The notes: generated by a model not told the origin, from the sequence alone. A stretch of 64,000 nucleotides of DNA from Nocardioides insulae DSM 17944 (GCF_000422825.1 NZ_AUGU01000015.1:209868-273867), one strand, 5' to 3'; shown: positions 34,431-43,235, numbered from the stretch's first letter. Numbers and translations: made by a program.

Positions 34431-35510
34431 GTGGCCGAGAAGGTCTTTCTCCACGTCGGAACGCCCAAGGCCGGCACCACCTACCTCCAGGGAGTGCTGT
34501 GGGGCAACCAGCACAGGATGCGTGCGGCAGGCGTCCTCCTCCCGGGCACGCGCCCGTTCCAGCACAACCTCGCGGCGTCCGCGGTCAGGGCCGGTTGGCG
34601 CCCGGAGCGGGCGACCGTGGTCTGGGAAGCGCTGCTGGAGGAGATCAGTGACTTCCCCGGCACCGCGCTGCTGAGCAACGAGTGGTTCTCCCTCGCCGGT
34701 CCAGGCAGAGCCGCGGAGGCGCTGCGACGCTTCGGTGACGCCGAGGTGCACGTCGTACTCACCGCTCGGGATCTGACCGCGGTCGCCCCGGCGGCCTGGC
34801 AGGAGGTCCTCAAGCTGGGCCGCTCGACGAGCCTGCACGAGTTCCTGGCCGGCATGCCGCGACCCCGGCAGCGCTGGAGCCACTGGACCCTCGACCCGTC
34901 CTGGGTGCTGCGTCGGTGGAGCCGGGGACTTCCGCCGGAGCGGGTGCACGTGGTGACGGTCCCCACCAGCAGGGCCCAGCCGCATCTGTTGTGGGAGCGC
35001 TTCGCGACCGCGGTAGGGATCCCGGCCGACGCGGTCGACCCGGACAGCGGCGGCCGGGCGAACGAATCCATCGGCGTGGAGTCGGCCCGCCTCCTGGAGC
35101 TTCTCGGGCCGCGCTTGCGCGACGCGGTCGAGGCGGAGCCGGGCACCGATGCTGACTACCGCTGGCTGCGGCGCTACCTCTCCCACCAGCTCCTGGTGCC
35201 TCGCGGTGGCTCCCGGATCGGGTTGAGCGCCGAGGAGCACGAACGGCTGCACCAGCGCTCGGTGAAGGCGGCCGAGATGCTGCGCGAGCGGGGGTTCGAC
35301 ATCGTGGGCGACCTGGCGGAGCTCACCAGCGGGCGGCACGACCCCAACCGGCTGCGGCCGTTCGAGGTCTCCGACGCCGCACTGGTCGACGTGGCTGCCG
35401 AGCTCGTCGTCGAGCTGCTCCGGGAGCTGCACACCACCTCCGATCAGGGCCGCCCGGTGCCCGACATCGGAGAGTTCGACGCGGTGCTGGACCTGCCGCC
35501 GTCGCCCTGA
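34431..35510 (+). CDS. Sulfotransferase-fold protein 4
   Basis: 359 residues with P-loop VGTPKAGTTYLQGVLW (about 8-23; Ala replaces the usual Thr) and a second signature TARDLTAVAPAAWQEVLK (about 110-127). C-terminal helices contain LRERGFDIVGDLAEL, a segment shared almost word for word with the other three paralogs (GFTVHGDLDRL, GFDVVGDLEDL, GVDVVGDLEEL). The GTG starts 7 bases after the fusion gene, so the two form an operon. Predicted PAPS-dependent sulfotransferase of unknown acceptor. Confidence 0.72.
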   Translation: MAEKVFLHVGTPKAGTTYLQGVLWGNQHRMRAAGVLLPGTRPFQHNLAASAVRAGWRPERATVVWEALLEEISDFPGTALLSNEWFSLAGPGRAAEALRRFGDAEVHVVLTARDLTAVAPAAWQEVLKLGRSTSLHEFLAGMPRPRQRWSHWTLDPSWVLRRWSRGLPPERVHVVTVPTSRAQPHLLWERFATAVGIPADAVDPDSGGRANESIGVESARLLELLGPRLRDAVEAEPGTDADYRWLRRYLSHQLLVPRGGSRIGLSAEEHERLHQRSVKAAEMLRERGFDIVGDLAELTSGRHDPNRLRPFEVSDAALVDVAAELVVELLRELHTTSDQGRPVPDIGEFDAVLDLPPSP

Positions 35511-35643
35511 TCGCGACCGGTTCGGGTGGCTCGATCCGGAACGGATGTGCGATATCCCACCGGGACCACTCTGGTCCGCGCGGTGTCCGGTGCATCAGGA
35601 TGAGCCGGACCCCTGCCCCGACCCACGAGTGTGTGAGGACGAG

Positions 35644-36690
35644 ATGAGCAAGACCAACCCCGGCAACTTCTTCGAGGACTTCAGCCTCGGCCAGGTGATC
35701 GAGCACGCCACCCCACGCACCCTCACCGAAGGGGACCGCGCGGCGTACGGCGCGCTCTACCCGACCCGGTTCGCGTTGCCGTCCTCCGCGGAGTTCGCTG
35801 CCGGCTGCGGTCTCTCCCCGGCGCCGGTCGAGGAACTGATCGCGTTCCACATCGCCTTCGGGAAGACCGTCCCCGACATCTCGCTCAACGCCGTGGCCAA
35901 CCTCGGGTACGCCGAGTGCCGCTTCCACCGTCCGCTGGTGCCCGGGGACACCCTGCGGACCCGGTCGGAGGTGATCGGGCTCAAGGAGAACTCCAACGGC
36001 CGCACCGGCGTCGTGTACGTGCGCTCCACCGCGACCGACCAGCGCGGCGAGATCGCCCTGGACTGGTGCCGCTGGGTGATGGTCCACAAGCGGGACCACA
36101 GCTCCCCGGCCCCGGAGACCGTCGTCCCGGACCTGGCCCCGGCGGTGGCCGCCGAGCAGCTCGTCATCCCGGCGGGCCTGGACTTCGGGTCCTACGACTT
36201 CGCCGCGGCCGGTGAGCCGCACACCTTCGATGACTACCGGGTCGGCGAGAAGATCGACCACGTGGACGGGGTGACCCTCACCGACGCCGAGCACATGCTG
36301 GCCACCCGGCTGTGGCAGAACACCGCGAAGGTGCACTTCAACACCGAGGCGCGCACGGACGGGCGGCGGCTCGTCTACGGCGGCCACATCATCTCCCTCG
36401 CCCGGGCACTCGCGTTCAACGGCCTGGCCAACGCGCAACTGATCGCGGCGATCAACGCCGGTGCGCACGTCGCTCCGGCCTTCGCGGGGGACACCGTGTA
36501 CGCCTGGTCCGAGGTGCTCGACAAGGCGGAGACCGCGGCACCCGGCGTGGGGGCGCTGCGCCTGCGGTTGGTCGCCACTCGCGGGCGGGACGAGACGATG
36601 ACCCTGCGCGAGAGCGAGGGCGAGCGGGCCGGCCGGTACGCCGAGGGCGTCCTGCTCGACCTCGACCACTGGGTGCTCGTGCCTCGCTGA
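35644..36690 (+). CDS. MaoC-like double hot-dog hydratase/dehydratase
   Basis: 348 residues forming two hot-dog folds (about 8-150 and 185-340). The first has FFEDFSLGQVIEHA and the substrate-side HRPLVPGDTLRTRSEV; the second has FDDYRVGEKIDHVDG and VHFNTEA followed by VYGGHIISLARAL. The pattern fits MaoC-type enoyl-CoA hydratases such as mesaconyl-CoA hydratases; the substrate is not determined. The ATG has TGAGGACGAG just upstream. It may belong to CoA metabolism with the acyl-CoA dehydrogenase, though four kb apart. Confidence 0.78.
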   Translation: MSKTNPGNFFEDFSLGQVIEHATPRTLTEGDRAAYGALYPTRFALPSSAEFAAGCGLSPAPVEELIAFHIAFGKTVPDISLNAVANLGYAECRFHRPLVPGDTLRTRSEVIGLKENSNGRTGVVYVRSTATDQRGEIALDWCRWVMVHKRDHSSPAPETVVPDLAPAVAAEQLVIPAGLDFGSYDFAAAGEPHTFDDYRVGEKIDHVDGVTLTDAEHMLATRLWQNTAKVHFNTEARTDGRRLVYGGHIISLARALAFNGLANAQLIAAINAGAHVAPAFAGDTVYAWSEVLDKAETAAPGVGALRLRLVATRGRDETMTLRESEGERAGRYAEGVLLDLDHWVLVPR

Positions 36691-36768
36691 GGTTCGGGGC
36701 TGCGCTGGGCCGGCGTCCGCCGGGTCGCGCGGCCAACAGCGGCCGGCGTGATGTGAGAGTCTGCGAAG

Positions 36769-38256
36769 GTGAACGATCCGGGGATCTCGCCCACCGGGCC
36801 GCACGCGGACGCGGACCAGGTGCACCACGACCATCGCTTCTTCGGCCAGCCGCTCTCGCTGGCTCACCTGTTCGGCGTGGAGATGTGGGAGCGGTTCAGC
36901 TTCTACGGCATGCAGGGCATCCTGCTCATCTACCTGTACTACTCCGCGGCGGACGGTGGTCTCGGCATCCCCGAGGGGGTGGCGACCGGCATCGTCGGTG
37001 CCTACGGCGGTCTGGTCTACCTCTCGACCGTCATCGGCGCCTGGTTCGCGGATCGGCTGATCGGTGCCGAGCGGACGCTGTACTACTCCGCCTGGCTGGT
37101 GATGCTGGGGCACATCGCGTTGGCCGTGATCCCCGACGTCCTGGGCGTCGGCATCGGCCTGGTGCTGGTGGCACTGGGCAGTGGTGGGGTGAAGGCCAAC
37201 GCGACCGCGCTGGTCGGCAGTCTGTACGAGCGCGGCGACCAGCGCCGCGAGGCGGGCTTCTCGCTGTTCTACATGGGCATCAACATCGGTGCCCTGCTCG
37301 GTCCGCTGCTCACCGGGTTCGCGCAGGAGGAGTGGGGCTTCCACGTCGGGTTCGGGCTCGCGGCGGTCGGCATGGCCGCCGGCCTGATCCAGTACACCTT
37401 CGGTCGGCGTGACCTTCCCGCTGAGACCCAGCATGTGCCGAACCCGCTGCCGCGCCGGCAGTACCCGCTGTACGCGCTGATCGTGGTGGCCGCCCTGCTG
37501 GGGATCGTGGCGCTGGTCGTGGTCGACGTCATCACCGCCGACCGGCTCTCGGCCATCGTCGCCTGGCTGAGCCTGGCCGCGGCGGTGGTCGTCTTCGCGA
37601 TCATCGTCTCGAGCGGGAAGATCAGCGTGGTGGAGCGCCAACGGGTGTGGGCCTTCGTGCCGATGTTCGTTGCGAGCGCGGTCTTCTGGTCGCTCTATCA
37701 GCAGCAGTTCACCGTGGTCACCGTCTACTCCGACCAACGTCTGGACCGCACCATCGGGGGCTGGGAGATGCCGGTCTCCTGGGTGCAGTCGATCAACCCG
37801 GTCTACATCATCGTGCTCTCCGGGGTCTTCGCCGCGCTGTGGACCAAGCTGGGGGACCGGCAGCCCTCCGCCGTGGTGAAGTTCGGTCTCGGCACCGCGA
37901 TCATGGGTGTCGCGTTCTGGCTCTTCCTGCTCATGCCCGAGGGCGAGAACACCGCTCCGCTGCTCGGACTCGCCGCCATCCTGCTCTTCTTCACGGTGGC
38001 CGAGCTGCTGCTCTCCCCGGTGGGACTCTCGCTGTCCACCAAGCTCGCGCCGGAGAGGTTCGGGGCGCAGATGGTCGCGCTGTTCTATCTCTCCATCGCG
38101 CTGGGTACGGCCATGTCCGGTGAGCTGGCGCAGTACTACGACCCCGACGACGAGGCGCCGTTCTTCACCTGGGTCGGACTGGTCGCGGTGATGGTCGGCG
38201 TGGTCCTGCTGCTGTGCAAGCGCCCGGTGGAGCGGCTGATGAACGGCGTCCGCTGA
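36769..38256 (+). CDS. POT/PTR-family peptide transporter
   Basis: Proton-coupled oligopeptide symporter of the POT family (495 residues, about 12-14 membrane helices). The signature EMWERFSFYGMQGILL contains the ExxERFxYY-type proton-coupling motif in helix 1. GSGGVKANATALVGSLY and the FYMGINIGALLGPLLTG stretch are the two PTR2 signatures. Substrate is probably di- or tripeptides. GTG start, no Shine-Dalgarno; GAGAGT at 36755-36760 lies 8 bases upstream. Confidence 0.88.
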   Translation: MNDPGISPTGPHADADQVHHDHRFFGQPLSLAHLFGVEMWERFSFYGMQGILLIYLYYSAADGGLGIPEGVATGIVGAYGGLVYLSTVIGAWFADRLIGAERTLYYSAWLVMLGHIALAVIPDVLGVGIGLVLVALGSGGVKANATALVGSLYERGDQRREAGFSLFYMGINIGALLGPLLTGFAQEEWGFHVGFGLAAVGMAAGLIQYTFGRRDLPAETQHVPNPLPRRQYPLYALIVVAALLGIVALVVVDVITADRLSAIVAWLSLAAAVVVFAIIVSSGKISVVERQRVWAFVPMFVASAVFWSLYQQQFTVVTVYSDQRLDRTIGGWEMPVSWVQSINPVYIIVLSGVFAALWTKLGDRQPSAVVKFGLGTAIMGVAFWLFLLMPEGENTAPLLGLAAILLFFTVAELLLSPVGLSLSTKLAPERFGAQMVALFYLSIALGTAMSGELAQYYDPDDEAPFFTWVGLVAVMVGVVLLLCKRPVERLMNGVR

Positions 38257-38370
38257 CCGTGGCCGCTCGGCTGGCGCGTGCGCAGCCGGGAAGGCCGATC
38301 CCGGATCGAGCACGGGGCACCCGGGGGAAAGGGGTCGACGGGCCGCCCGGAGGATGTGAGTCTGGGAGAC

Positions 38371-38553
38371 ATGAGTGCTCACCATGGCGACGAGAAGACC
38401 GACAACGAGGATCTCAAGGAGAAGATGCGCGAGGCGCTCGAGCGCAAGCAGTCCAACGACCCCGGGGTCGACCACACCTCGCACGACCGTGGTCGCGCCG
38501 AGGTGCACGGTCCCGCCTCGACCAAGCGGGTGCACCGGCGCAAGTCCGGCTGA
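38371..38553 (+). CDS. Small DUF5302-like protein
   Basis: 60-residue, highly charged, soluble protein with a short helix LKEKMREALERKQ and a C-terminal basic tail (STKRVHRRKSG). The pattern resembles the DUF5302 family of actinobacteria. GAGTCT lies 7 bases before the ATG. Function unknown. Confidence 0.65.
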   Translation: MSAHHGDEKTDNEDLKEKMREALERKQSNDPGVDHTSHDRGRAEVHGPASTKRVHRRKSG

Positions 38554-38594
38554 CCGACACCTGGAGGTCTCCCGCGCCTGTCACACTGACGGGC

Positions 38595-39152
38595 ATGGGA
38601 GACCTCCACCTCGTCCGGCACGGTCCCACCGAGTGGAGCCGCAGCGGGCGGCACACCTCCGAGACCGACCTGCCGCTGCTGCCCGAGGGTGAGGAGGCCG
38701 CCCGCGCGCTGCGGCCGCGGTTGGCCGACCTCGCCCCGGCGCTCGTGCTGACCTCGCCCCGTCAGCGCGCCCGGCGTACGGCCGAACTGGCCGGCTTCCC
38801 GGACGCCGTGGTCGACCCGGATCTGGTCGAATGGGGGTACGGGGCCTACGAGGGGTACACCACCGAGGAGATCCGCCGACACGACGCCGGCTGGACGATC
38901 TGGTCGCACCCGGTGCCCGGGGGCGAGGCCGAGACGGAGGTGGGCGTCCGTCTCGACCGGGTGATAGACCGAGCCATCCGGGCCGACGGGGATCTCCTCG
39001 TCTTCGGACACGGCCATGCGCTCCGTGCCCTGGCCGTGCGCTGGCTGGGGCTCCCGGTCCGGGCGGGCCACTACCTGGCGCTGGACACCGCGACCGTCTC
39101 GACGCTGAGCTACGAACGGGAGAGCCCGGTGCTCCTGCGGTGGAACGCCTGA
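38595..39152 (+). CDS. Histidine phosphatase family protein
   Basis: 185-residue phosphoglycerate-mutase-like phosphatase. The catalytic RHG motif is at residues 8-10 (HLVRHGPTEWS), with SPRQRARRTAEL, an acidic WGYGAYEG motif, and the second catalytic His in VFGHGHALRAL. It probably removes phosphate from a small metabolite; the substrate is not clear. The ATG has CACACT 7 bases upstream and no Shine-Dalgarno. Confidence 0.88.
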   Translation: MGDLHLVRHGPTEWSRSGRHTSETDLPLLPEGEEAARALRPRLADLAPALVLTSPRQRARRTAELAGFPDAVVDPDLVEWGYGAYEGYTTEEIRRHDAGWTIWSHPVPGGEAETEVGVRLDRVIDRAIRADGDLLVFGHGHALRALAVRWLGLPVRAGHYLALDTATVSTLSYERESPVLLRWNA

Positions 39153-39196
39153 CCCGGCACTTGACGTGACCTCCACCGAGCAGCACGGTGTTACTC

Positions 39197-39844
39197 ATGT
39201 CGCTCGCAGCCGGCTGCCCGCGCTGCTCTCTCCCGATCGCCCCGGCGGCCGGTCCCGAGCAGGCAGTGCTCACGGGGGAGGCCTGGCTGTGCCCTGATCA
39301 CGGGGAGATCCGCCCGCTCTGGCACCCCGACATGGCCAGCTACGAGGATTTCGTCGACCAGTTGGCCAGGGCGGAGTCGCCCCCCACCCTCCTGCCCTGG
39401 CCGTTGGGGCCGGGCTGGCAGGTCAGTGACTTCGGGGTGGTCACGGGGCGGGCGCGGTACACCTGTGTCTCCGGCACCACGGAGCTGGACGGCCCGGTCG
39501 ACGTCCTGGTGGTGGTCGAGGAGGCGGGTGTCGGGCTGGGCGCCCGGGTCGCGGGCACCCAGCACGACGATCCTGGCCGGGAGATCGCCCGAGGACGGCC
39601 CACCGCCCGCATCTGGGTCGAGGCGCAGAGTGTCTCGGTGTGGCCGGTGTCGACCAGCGACTCCGGGGGTGAGTGGGACCGGACCGTGGTGGCGGGCGAG
39701 GCCGGCGGACGGTGGTTGTGGTTGGTGTTGCGTCCCGCCTCGGCGGCACTCCTGCTGCGGCAGGAGTGGCGGCTGCGGGACGCCTCCGGGCTGGGCCCGG
39801 CGCTGCTGGAGGTCCCCTTCGGCGGGACGGCCGCCAGCTGGTGA
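39197..39844 (+). CDS. DUF6758-like zinc-ribbon protein
   Basis: 215 residues from the ATG at 39197 (a GTG lies 9 bases upstream). The N-terminus has a CPRC pair and CPDHG (about 7-35), suggesting a small metal ribbon, then PLWHPDMASYEDFV. The rest is beta-rich with repeated Trp (RIWVEAQSVSVWPV, WLWLVLRP). Similar proteins lie next to PHP-domain genes in Streptomyces, and here it precedes one. Function unknown; older databases call it phosphotransacetylase without support. Confidence 0.65.
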   Translation: MSLAAGCPRCSLPIAPAAGPEQAVLTGEAWLCPDHGEIRPLWHPDMASYEDFVDQLARAESPPTLLPWPLGPGWQVSDFGVVTGRARYTCVSGTTELDGPVDVLVVVEEAGVGLGARVAGTQHDDPGREIARGRPTARIWVEAQSVSVWPVSTSDSGGEWDRTVVAGEAGGRWLWLVLRPASAALLLRQEWRLRDASGLGPALLEVPFGGTAASW

Positions 39845-39906
39845 GCGCGCCCTCGAACTCGTTCGGAGGGGTGGCGCACGCCACGGACGCGGGCACGGCC
39901 GCCCAG

Positions 39907-39912
39907 TAGTCT
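39907..39912 (+). promoter_or_regulatory. -10 box TAGTCT, leaderless-type promoter
   Basis: TAGTCT is 6 bases before the GTG of the PHP gene with no Shine-Dalgarno, so the transcript probably starts at the GTG. Confidence 0.5.
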
Positions 39913-39918
39913 GCACGG

Positions 39919-40809
39919 GTGCGCATCGACCTCCATACCCATTCCCACGTGAGCGATGGCACCGATGCACCGCAGGACCTGGTCCGGCTCGCCGCCCAGG
40001 CTGGGCTCGACGTGGTCGCGCTCACCGACCACGACACCGCCGCCGGCTGGGCGCCGGCGGTCGAGGCCGCCCACGAGGTCGGCATCACGCTCGTGCGGGG
40101 GATGGAGATCAGTACCCGGCACCACGACCTGCCCGGCAGGCCGGGTGTTCATCTGCTCGCCTACCTGCCCGACCCGACCTATCCGCCGTTGGTCGAGGAG
40201 CTCGGCCGGATCCTCGACGGCCGGCAAGGGCGGGTTCCGGCGATGCTGGAGCTGCTTCGCGAGCACGGGATCGAGGTCAGCGCCGAGGACGTCCTGGCGG
40301 CGTCCGGCGATGCCGCGGCCACCGGGCGTCCCCACATCGCCGACGCCCTCGTGACCCTGGGAGTGGTGCGGGACCGCGGTGAGGCGTTCGAGCGGTTCCT
40401 CAGCGCCGGCCGGCCCGCCTATGTCGGCCGGTACGCCGCCCCGCTCACCGACATGCTTCGGACGGTCACCGCCGCCGGCGGAGTGTCGGTGATCGCGCAC
40501 CCCTGGGGTCGCTCCAGGGTCGAGCGGCCCGACGAGGCCGATCTCGCCCACCTGGTGGAGCACGGGTTGGCGGGCATCGAGGTCGACCATCAGGACCACT
40601 CCCCGCAGGCACGGGACCGGCTACGGGCGATCGGCGGCAACCTCGGCCTGGTCGTGACCGGCGCGAGCGACTACCACGGGGCCGGCAAGATCGACCACGA
40701 CCTCGGCTGTCAGACCACCGCCCCGGAGGAACTGGAGCGGTTGCTCGATCTGGCCGCCGCGGCCGCAGAAGCCTCGGGCCGCACCACCCCTGGGGTGGTG
40801 CGGCCCTGA
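39919..40809 (+). CDS. PHP-domain phosphoesterase
   Basis: 296-residue metal-dependent phosphoesterase. The four PHP motifs are visible: DLHTHSHVSDG (about 4-14), ALTDHD (about 35-40), GMEIST (about 62), and VIAHPWG plus GASDYHG near the C-terminus. Family members (YciV/RnaAM type) remove phosphate from 3',5'-nucleoside bisphosphates or trim RNA 5' ends. The last 15 codons encode a hairpin that is likely also the transcription terminator. Confidence 0.87.
   Translation: MRIDLHTHSHVSDGTDAPQDLVRLAAQAGLDVVALTDHDTAAGWAPAVEAAHEVGITLVRGMEISTRHHDLPGRPGVHLLAYLPDPTYPPLVEELGRILDGRQGRVPAMLELLREHGIEVSAEDVLAASGDAAATGRPHIADALVTLGVVRDRGEAFERFLSAGRPAYVGRYAAPLTDMLRTVTAAGGVSVIAHPWGRSRVERPDEADLAHLVEHGLAGIEVDHQDHSPQARDRLRAIGGNLGLVVTGASDYHGAGKIDHDLGCQTTAPEELERLLDLAAAAAEASGRTTPGVVRP
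40776..40806 (+). terminator. Terminator hairpin inside the PHP gene's last codons
   Basis: Perfect inverted repeat of 15 bases (40776-40790 and 40792-40806) ending one base before the stop codon. A second dyad, CTGATCGAT/ATCGATCAG at 40816-40850, follows in the convergent gap. Confidence 0.6.
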
Positions 40810-40874
40810 GAGAGGCTGATCGATTCCGGCGTCGTAGCAGGATCGATCAGTGCTGCCGTGCGGTCGCCTGTGGG

Positions 40875-43103
40875 TCAGTACTCCTCGTGGGTCTCCGCGG
40901 CGTTGCCGTGCGGGTGACCGTTGACCCGCCGCGCGGCGTCGTACTCGGAGGCGTGCCGGGGGGCCTCTGAACCGGCGGGGTCCTGCAGGTGCGAGGTGAC
41001 CCGACCGGTCAACTCCTGCTCGACCCGGCGCAACTGCTCGATGCGGCGTTCCAGTTCGGCGCGCTCGGCCTTGGCATCGGCCACCGTGCGCGTCGCCTCG
41101 GTACGCGCCGCCCGGGCGACCCGGTCCGCGGTCTGCTGGGCGTCCAGCAGCAGGTTGTACTCGTACTGCCGAAGGTCGCTGCCTCCGACGCCGTCCGGTA
41201 CCGGGCTGGCGGCAGCCTGGTCGGTGGCCAGGGAGTCGCGGATGTCCTGCAACTCGGTCTGGAACACCCGGGTGGCGGCGTCGACCTGCTGCGCGACGAT
41301 CTCCAGCCGGGCCGACACCTGTGCGGAGCGCTCGTGCCGGTGGTCGTCGTGGGCGCGGATACGATCCTGAGCCGCCGTGAGTACGTCGAGGGAGGCCACC
41401 GAGAGCCGTTCGGCGGGGTCGTCGAGCGAACTGCCGTCCCACTCGACCTCAGCCGAGGGACCGGCGTTCGTCACGGCCGGTGCGGCGTGCTGCGCCGCAG
41501 CGGCCACAGGGACGCCCACAGGTGCGGGCTCGGCCGCGTCCGGCGCGTCGGGGTCCTGCATGGCGACCGTGGTCCGGAGCGGGACCTCGCGGACAGCCAC
41601 GATGGCCAGCACGCTCACGATCGCGACGATGCCGGCGATCAGGAAGATGTTGCCGAAGCTGTCGCCGTAGGCGTTGTGCACGATGTGCTGCACCGGTGCG
41701 GGCAGGTCCTTGATGTCCAGGTTGCTGCCGGCACCGCTGAGCTGGCCGCCCGCCGCGCCGAGGCTCTGGAGGCCGGCGACGATCTTGTCCTGCACGTGGG
41801 TGGCGAGGAGGGCACCGAGCACGGAGACCCCGACCGCGCCGCCGAGGGACCGGAAGAAGGAGATCGTGGCCGAGCTCGCGCCGACGTCCTTGACGTCCAC
41901 GGTGTTCTGGACGGCGAGCACGATGTTCTGGATCAGCGAGCCGATACCGATGCCGGTCACGGCCATGAAGATCGAGACCTGCCAGTAGGGGGTGTCGTGA
42001 TCGATGGTCCCGAGCCCGATCATGCCGACGACCATCAGGATCGATCCGACCACCATGACGGGCTTCCAACGCCCGGTCTTCGTGACGATCTGACCCGCAC
42101 CCACCGAGGAGATCAGCTGGGCGAGGATCAGCGGGATGGTCATCAACCCGGCCTTGGTGGGGCTGTTGCCCCCGGCGAGCTGGAAGTACTGGGTGAGGAA
42201 GGTGGCTCCGGCGAACATCCCGGTGCCCACCCCGATGCTGGCGACGATCATCAGGGCGGTGGTGCTGTTGCCCAGCACGCGAATGGGCACCATCGGCTCC
42301 GCAGCCTTCAGCTCCACGACCACGGCGAGGCCGGCCGCGAGCAGGAAGACCGCGCCGTACACCGCGGACTGCCAGGACAGCCAGGCGTAGTCCTCACCGG
42401 CGAAGGTCACCCACAGCATCGGCGCCGCGGCGGTGATCGCGATCAGGATCGCACCCAGGTAGTCGATCTTGACCTTGCGCTTCTCCGGGGGCGGGAGCTT
42501 GAGGGTGATCTGCAGCAGGATCAGCGCGATCACGGCGAGCGGCACGCAGACGAAGAAGCACCAACGCCAGTCGAGGTGGTCGGTGATCAAGCCACCCAGC
42601 AGGGGGCCGGACACGGTCGCCACGGCCATCGTCGCGCCCATGTAGCCGCTGTAGCGGCCACGCTGACGCGGAGCGATGATCGAGCCGATCACCGACTGTG
42701 ACAGGGCGGTGAGACCGCCCATCGCCACGCCCTGCACGGCGCGGAAGGTCATCATCTGCCAGATCTCCTGGGAGAACCCGGCCCCCACGGACCCGACCAC
42801 GAACAGGATGATCGACAGCTGGACGAGCAGCTTCTTGTCGAACAGGTCGGAGAGCTTGCCCCAGATCGGGGTGGTGATGGTCATGGCCAGCAGCGAGGCG
42901 GTGATGACCCAGGTGTACTGGCGCTGGGTGCCGTGCAGGTCCGACATGATGGTCGGCAGCGCGGTCGACACGATGGTCGAGGAGATCATCGCTGTGAACA
43001 GGGCGGCCATCAGGCCGATCATCACTTCGACGATCTGGCGGTGGGAGAACTCGCCGGTGGGGGTGGGATCCTTGGTGCCGGGCTCCGCAGCAGTGGAACT
43101 CAT
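40875..43103 (-). CDS. DHA2-type MFS drug exporter with C-terminal coiled-coil tail
   Basis: 742-residue protein. Residues about 20-530 are a 14-helix EmrB/QacA-type (DHA2) drug:proton antiporter: motif A GKLSDLFDKK, motif C SGPLLGGLI, and SSTIVSTALPTIMSDL in helix 1. After a Pro/Ala-rich stretch (about 530-570) comes a 170-residue cytosolic extension with helical heptads (QTELQDIRDSLA, AERAELERRIEQLRRVEQEL) not found in ordinary DHA2 exporters. The ATG at 43103 is preferred; a start 51 bases upstream lacks a ribosome site. A compound dyad lies upstream. Confidence 0.85.
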   Translation of the reverse strand: MSSTAAEPGTKDPTPTGEFSHRQIVEVMIGLMAALFTAMISSTIVSTALPTIMSDLHGTQRQYTWVITASLLAMTITTPIWGKLSDLFDKKLLVQLSIILFVVGSVGAGFSQEIWQMMTFRAVQGVAMGGLTALSQSVIGSIIAPRQRGRYSGYMGATMAVATVSGPLLGGLITDHLDWRWCFFVCVPLAVIALILLQITLKLPPPEKRKVKIDYLGAILIAITAAAPMLWVTFAGEDYAWLSWQSAVYGAVFLLAAGLAVVVELKAAEPMVPIRVLGNSTTALMIVASIGVGTGMFAGATFLTQYFQLAGGNSPTKAGLMTIPLILAQLISSVGAGQIVTKTGRWKPVMVVGSILMVVGMIGLGTIDHDTPYWQVSIFMAVTGIGIGSLIQNIVLAVQNTVDVKDVGASSATISFFRSLGGAVGVSVLGALLATHVQDKIVAGLQSLGAAGGQLSGAGSNLDIKDLPAPVQHIVHNAYGDSFGNIFLIAGIVAIVSVLAIVAVREVPLRTTVAMQDPDAPDAAEPAPVGVPVAAAAQHAAPAVTNAGPSAEVEWDGSSLDDPAERLSVASLDVLTAAQDRIRAHDDHRHERSAQVSARLEIVAQQVDAATRVFQTELQDIRDSLATDQAAASPVPDGVGGSDLRQYEYNLLLDAQQTADRVARAARTEATRTVADAKAERAELERRIEQLRRVEQELTGRVTSHLQDPAGSEAPRHASEYDAARRVNGHPHGNAAETHEEY

Positions 43104-43185
43104 CAAGTGGTCTTCTTCGCCGTCTCTCGTCTGGTCGGGGAGTCGTCTGAACATCCCGAGGATTAGTTGCTAAAAACAACCATAT

Positions 43186-43218
43186 GCGGAACATAGAGCT
43201 CCTATGCAAATATTCCGC
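43186..43218 (-). promoter_or_regulatory. Nested dyad, likely operator of the MFS exporter gene
   Basis: GCGGAA (43186-43191) pairs with TTCCGC (43213-43218), and inside it CATAG (43192-43196) pairs with CTATG (43202-43206). It lies 83-115 bases upstream of the ATG in an AT-rich island. Multidrug exporters are often controlled by TetR or MarR proteins at such sites; no regulator gene is adjacent. Confidence 0.5.
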
Positions 43219-43235
43219 TGCTCTCAGGATGTGAC

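Noticed and set aside
29558..34480. 1640-residue minus-strand open frame
   Set aside because: It runs opposite to the acyl-CoA dehydrogenase and SULT-GT genes and out of frame with EEP gene 3; composition is shadow-like with no motifs.
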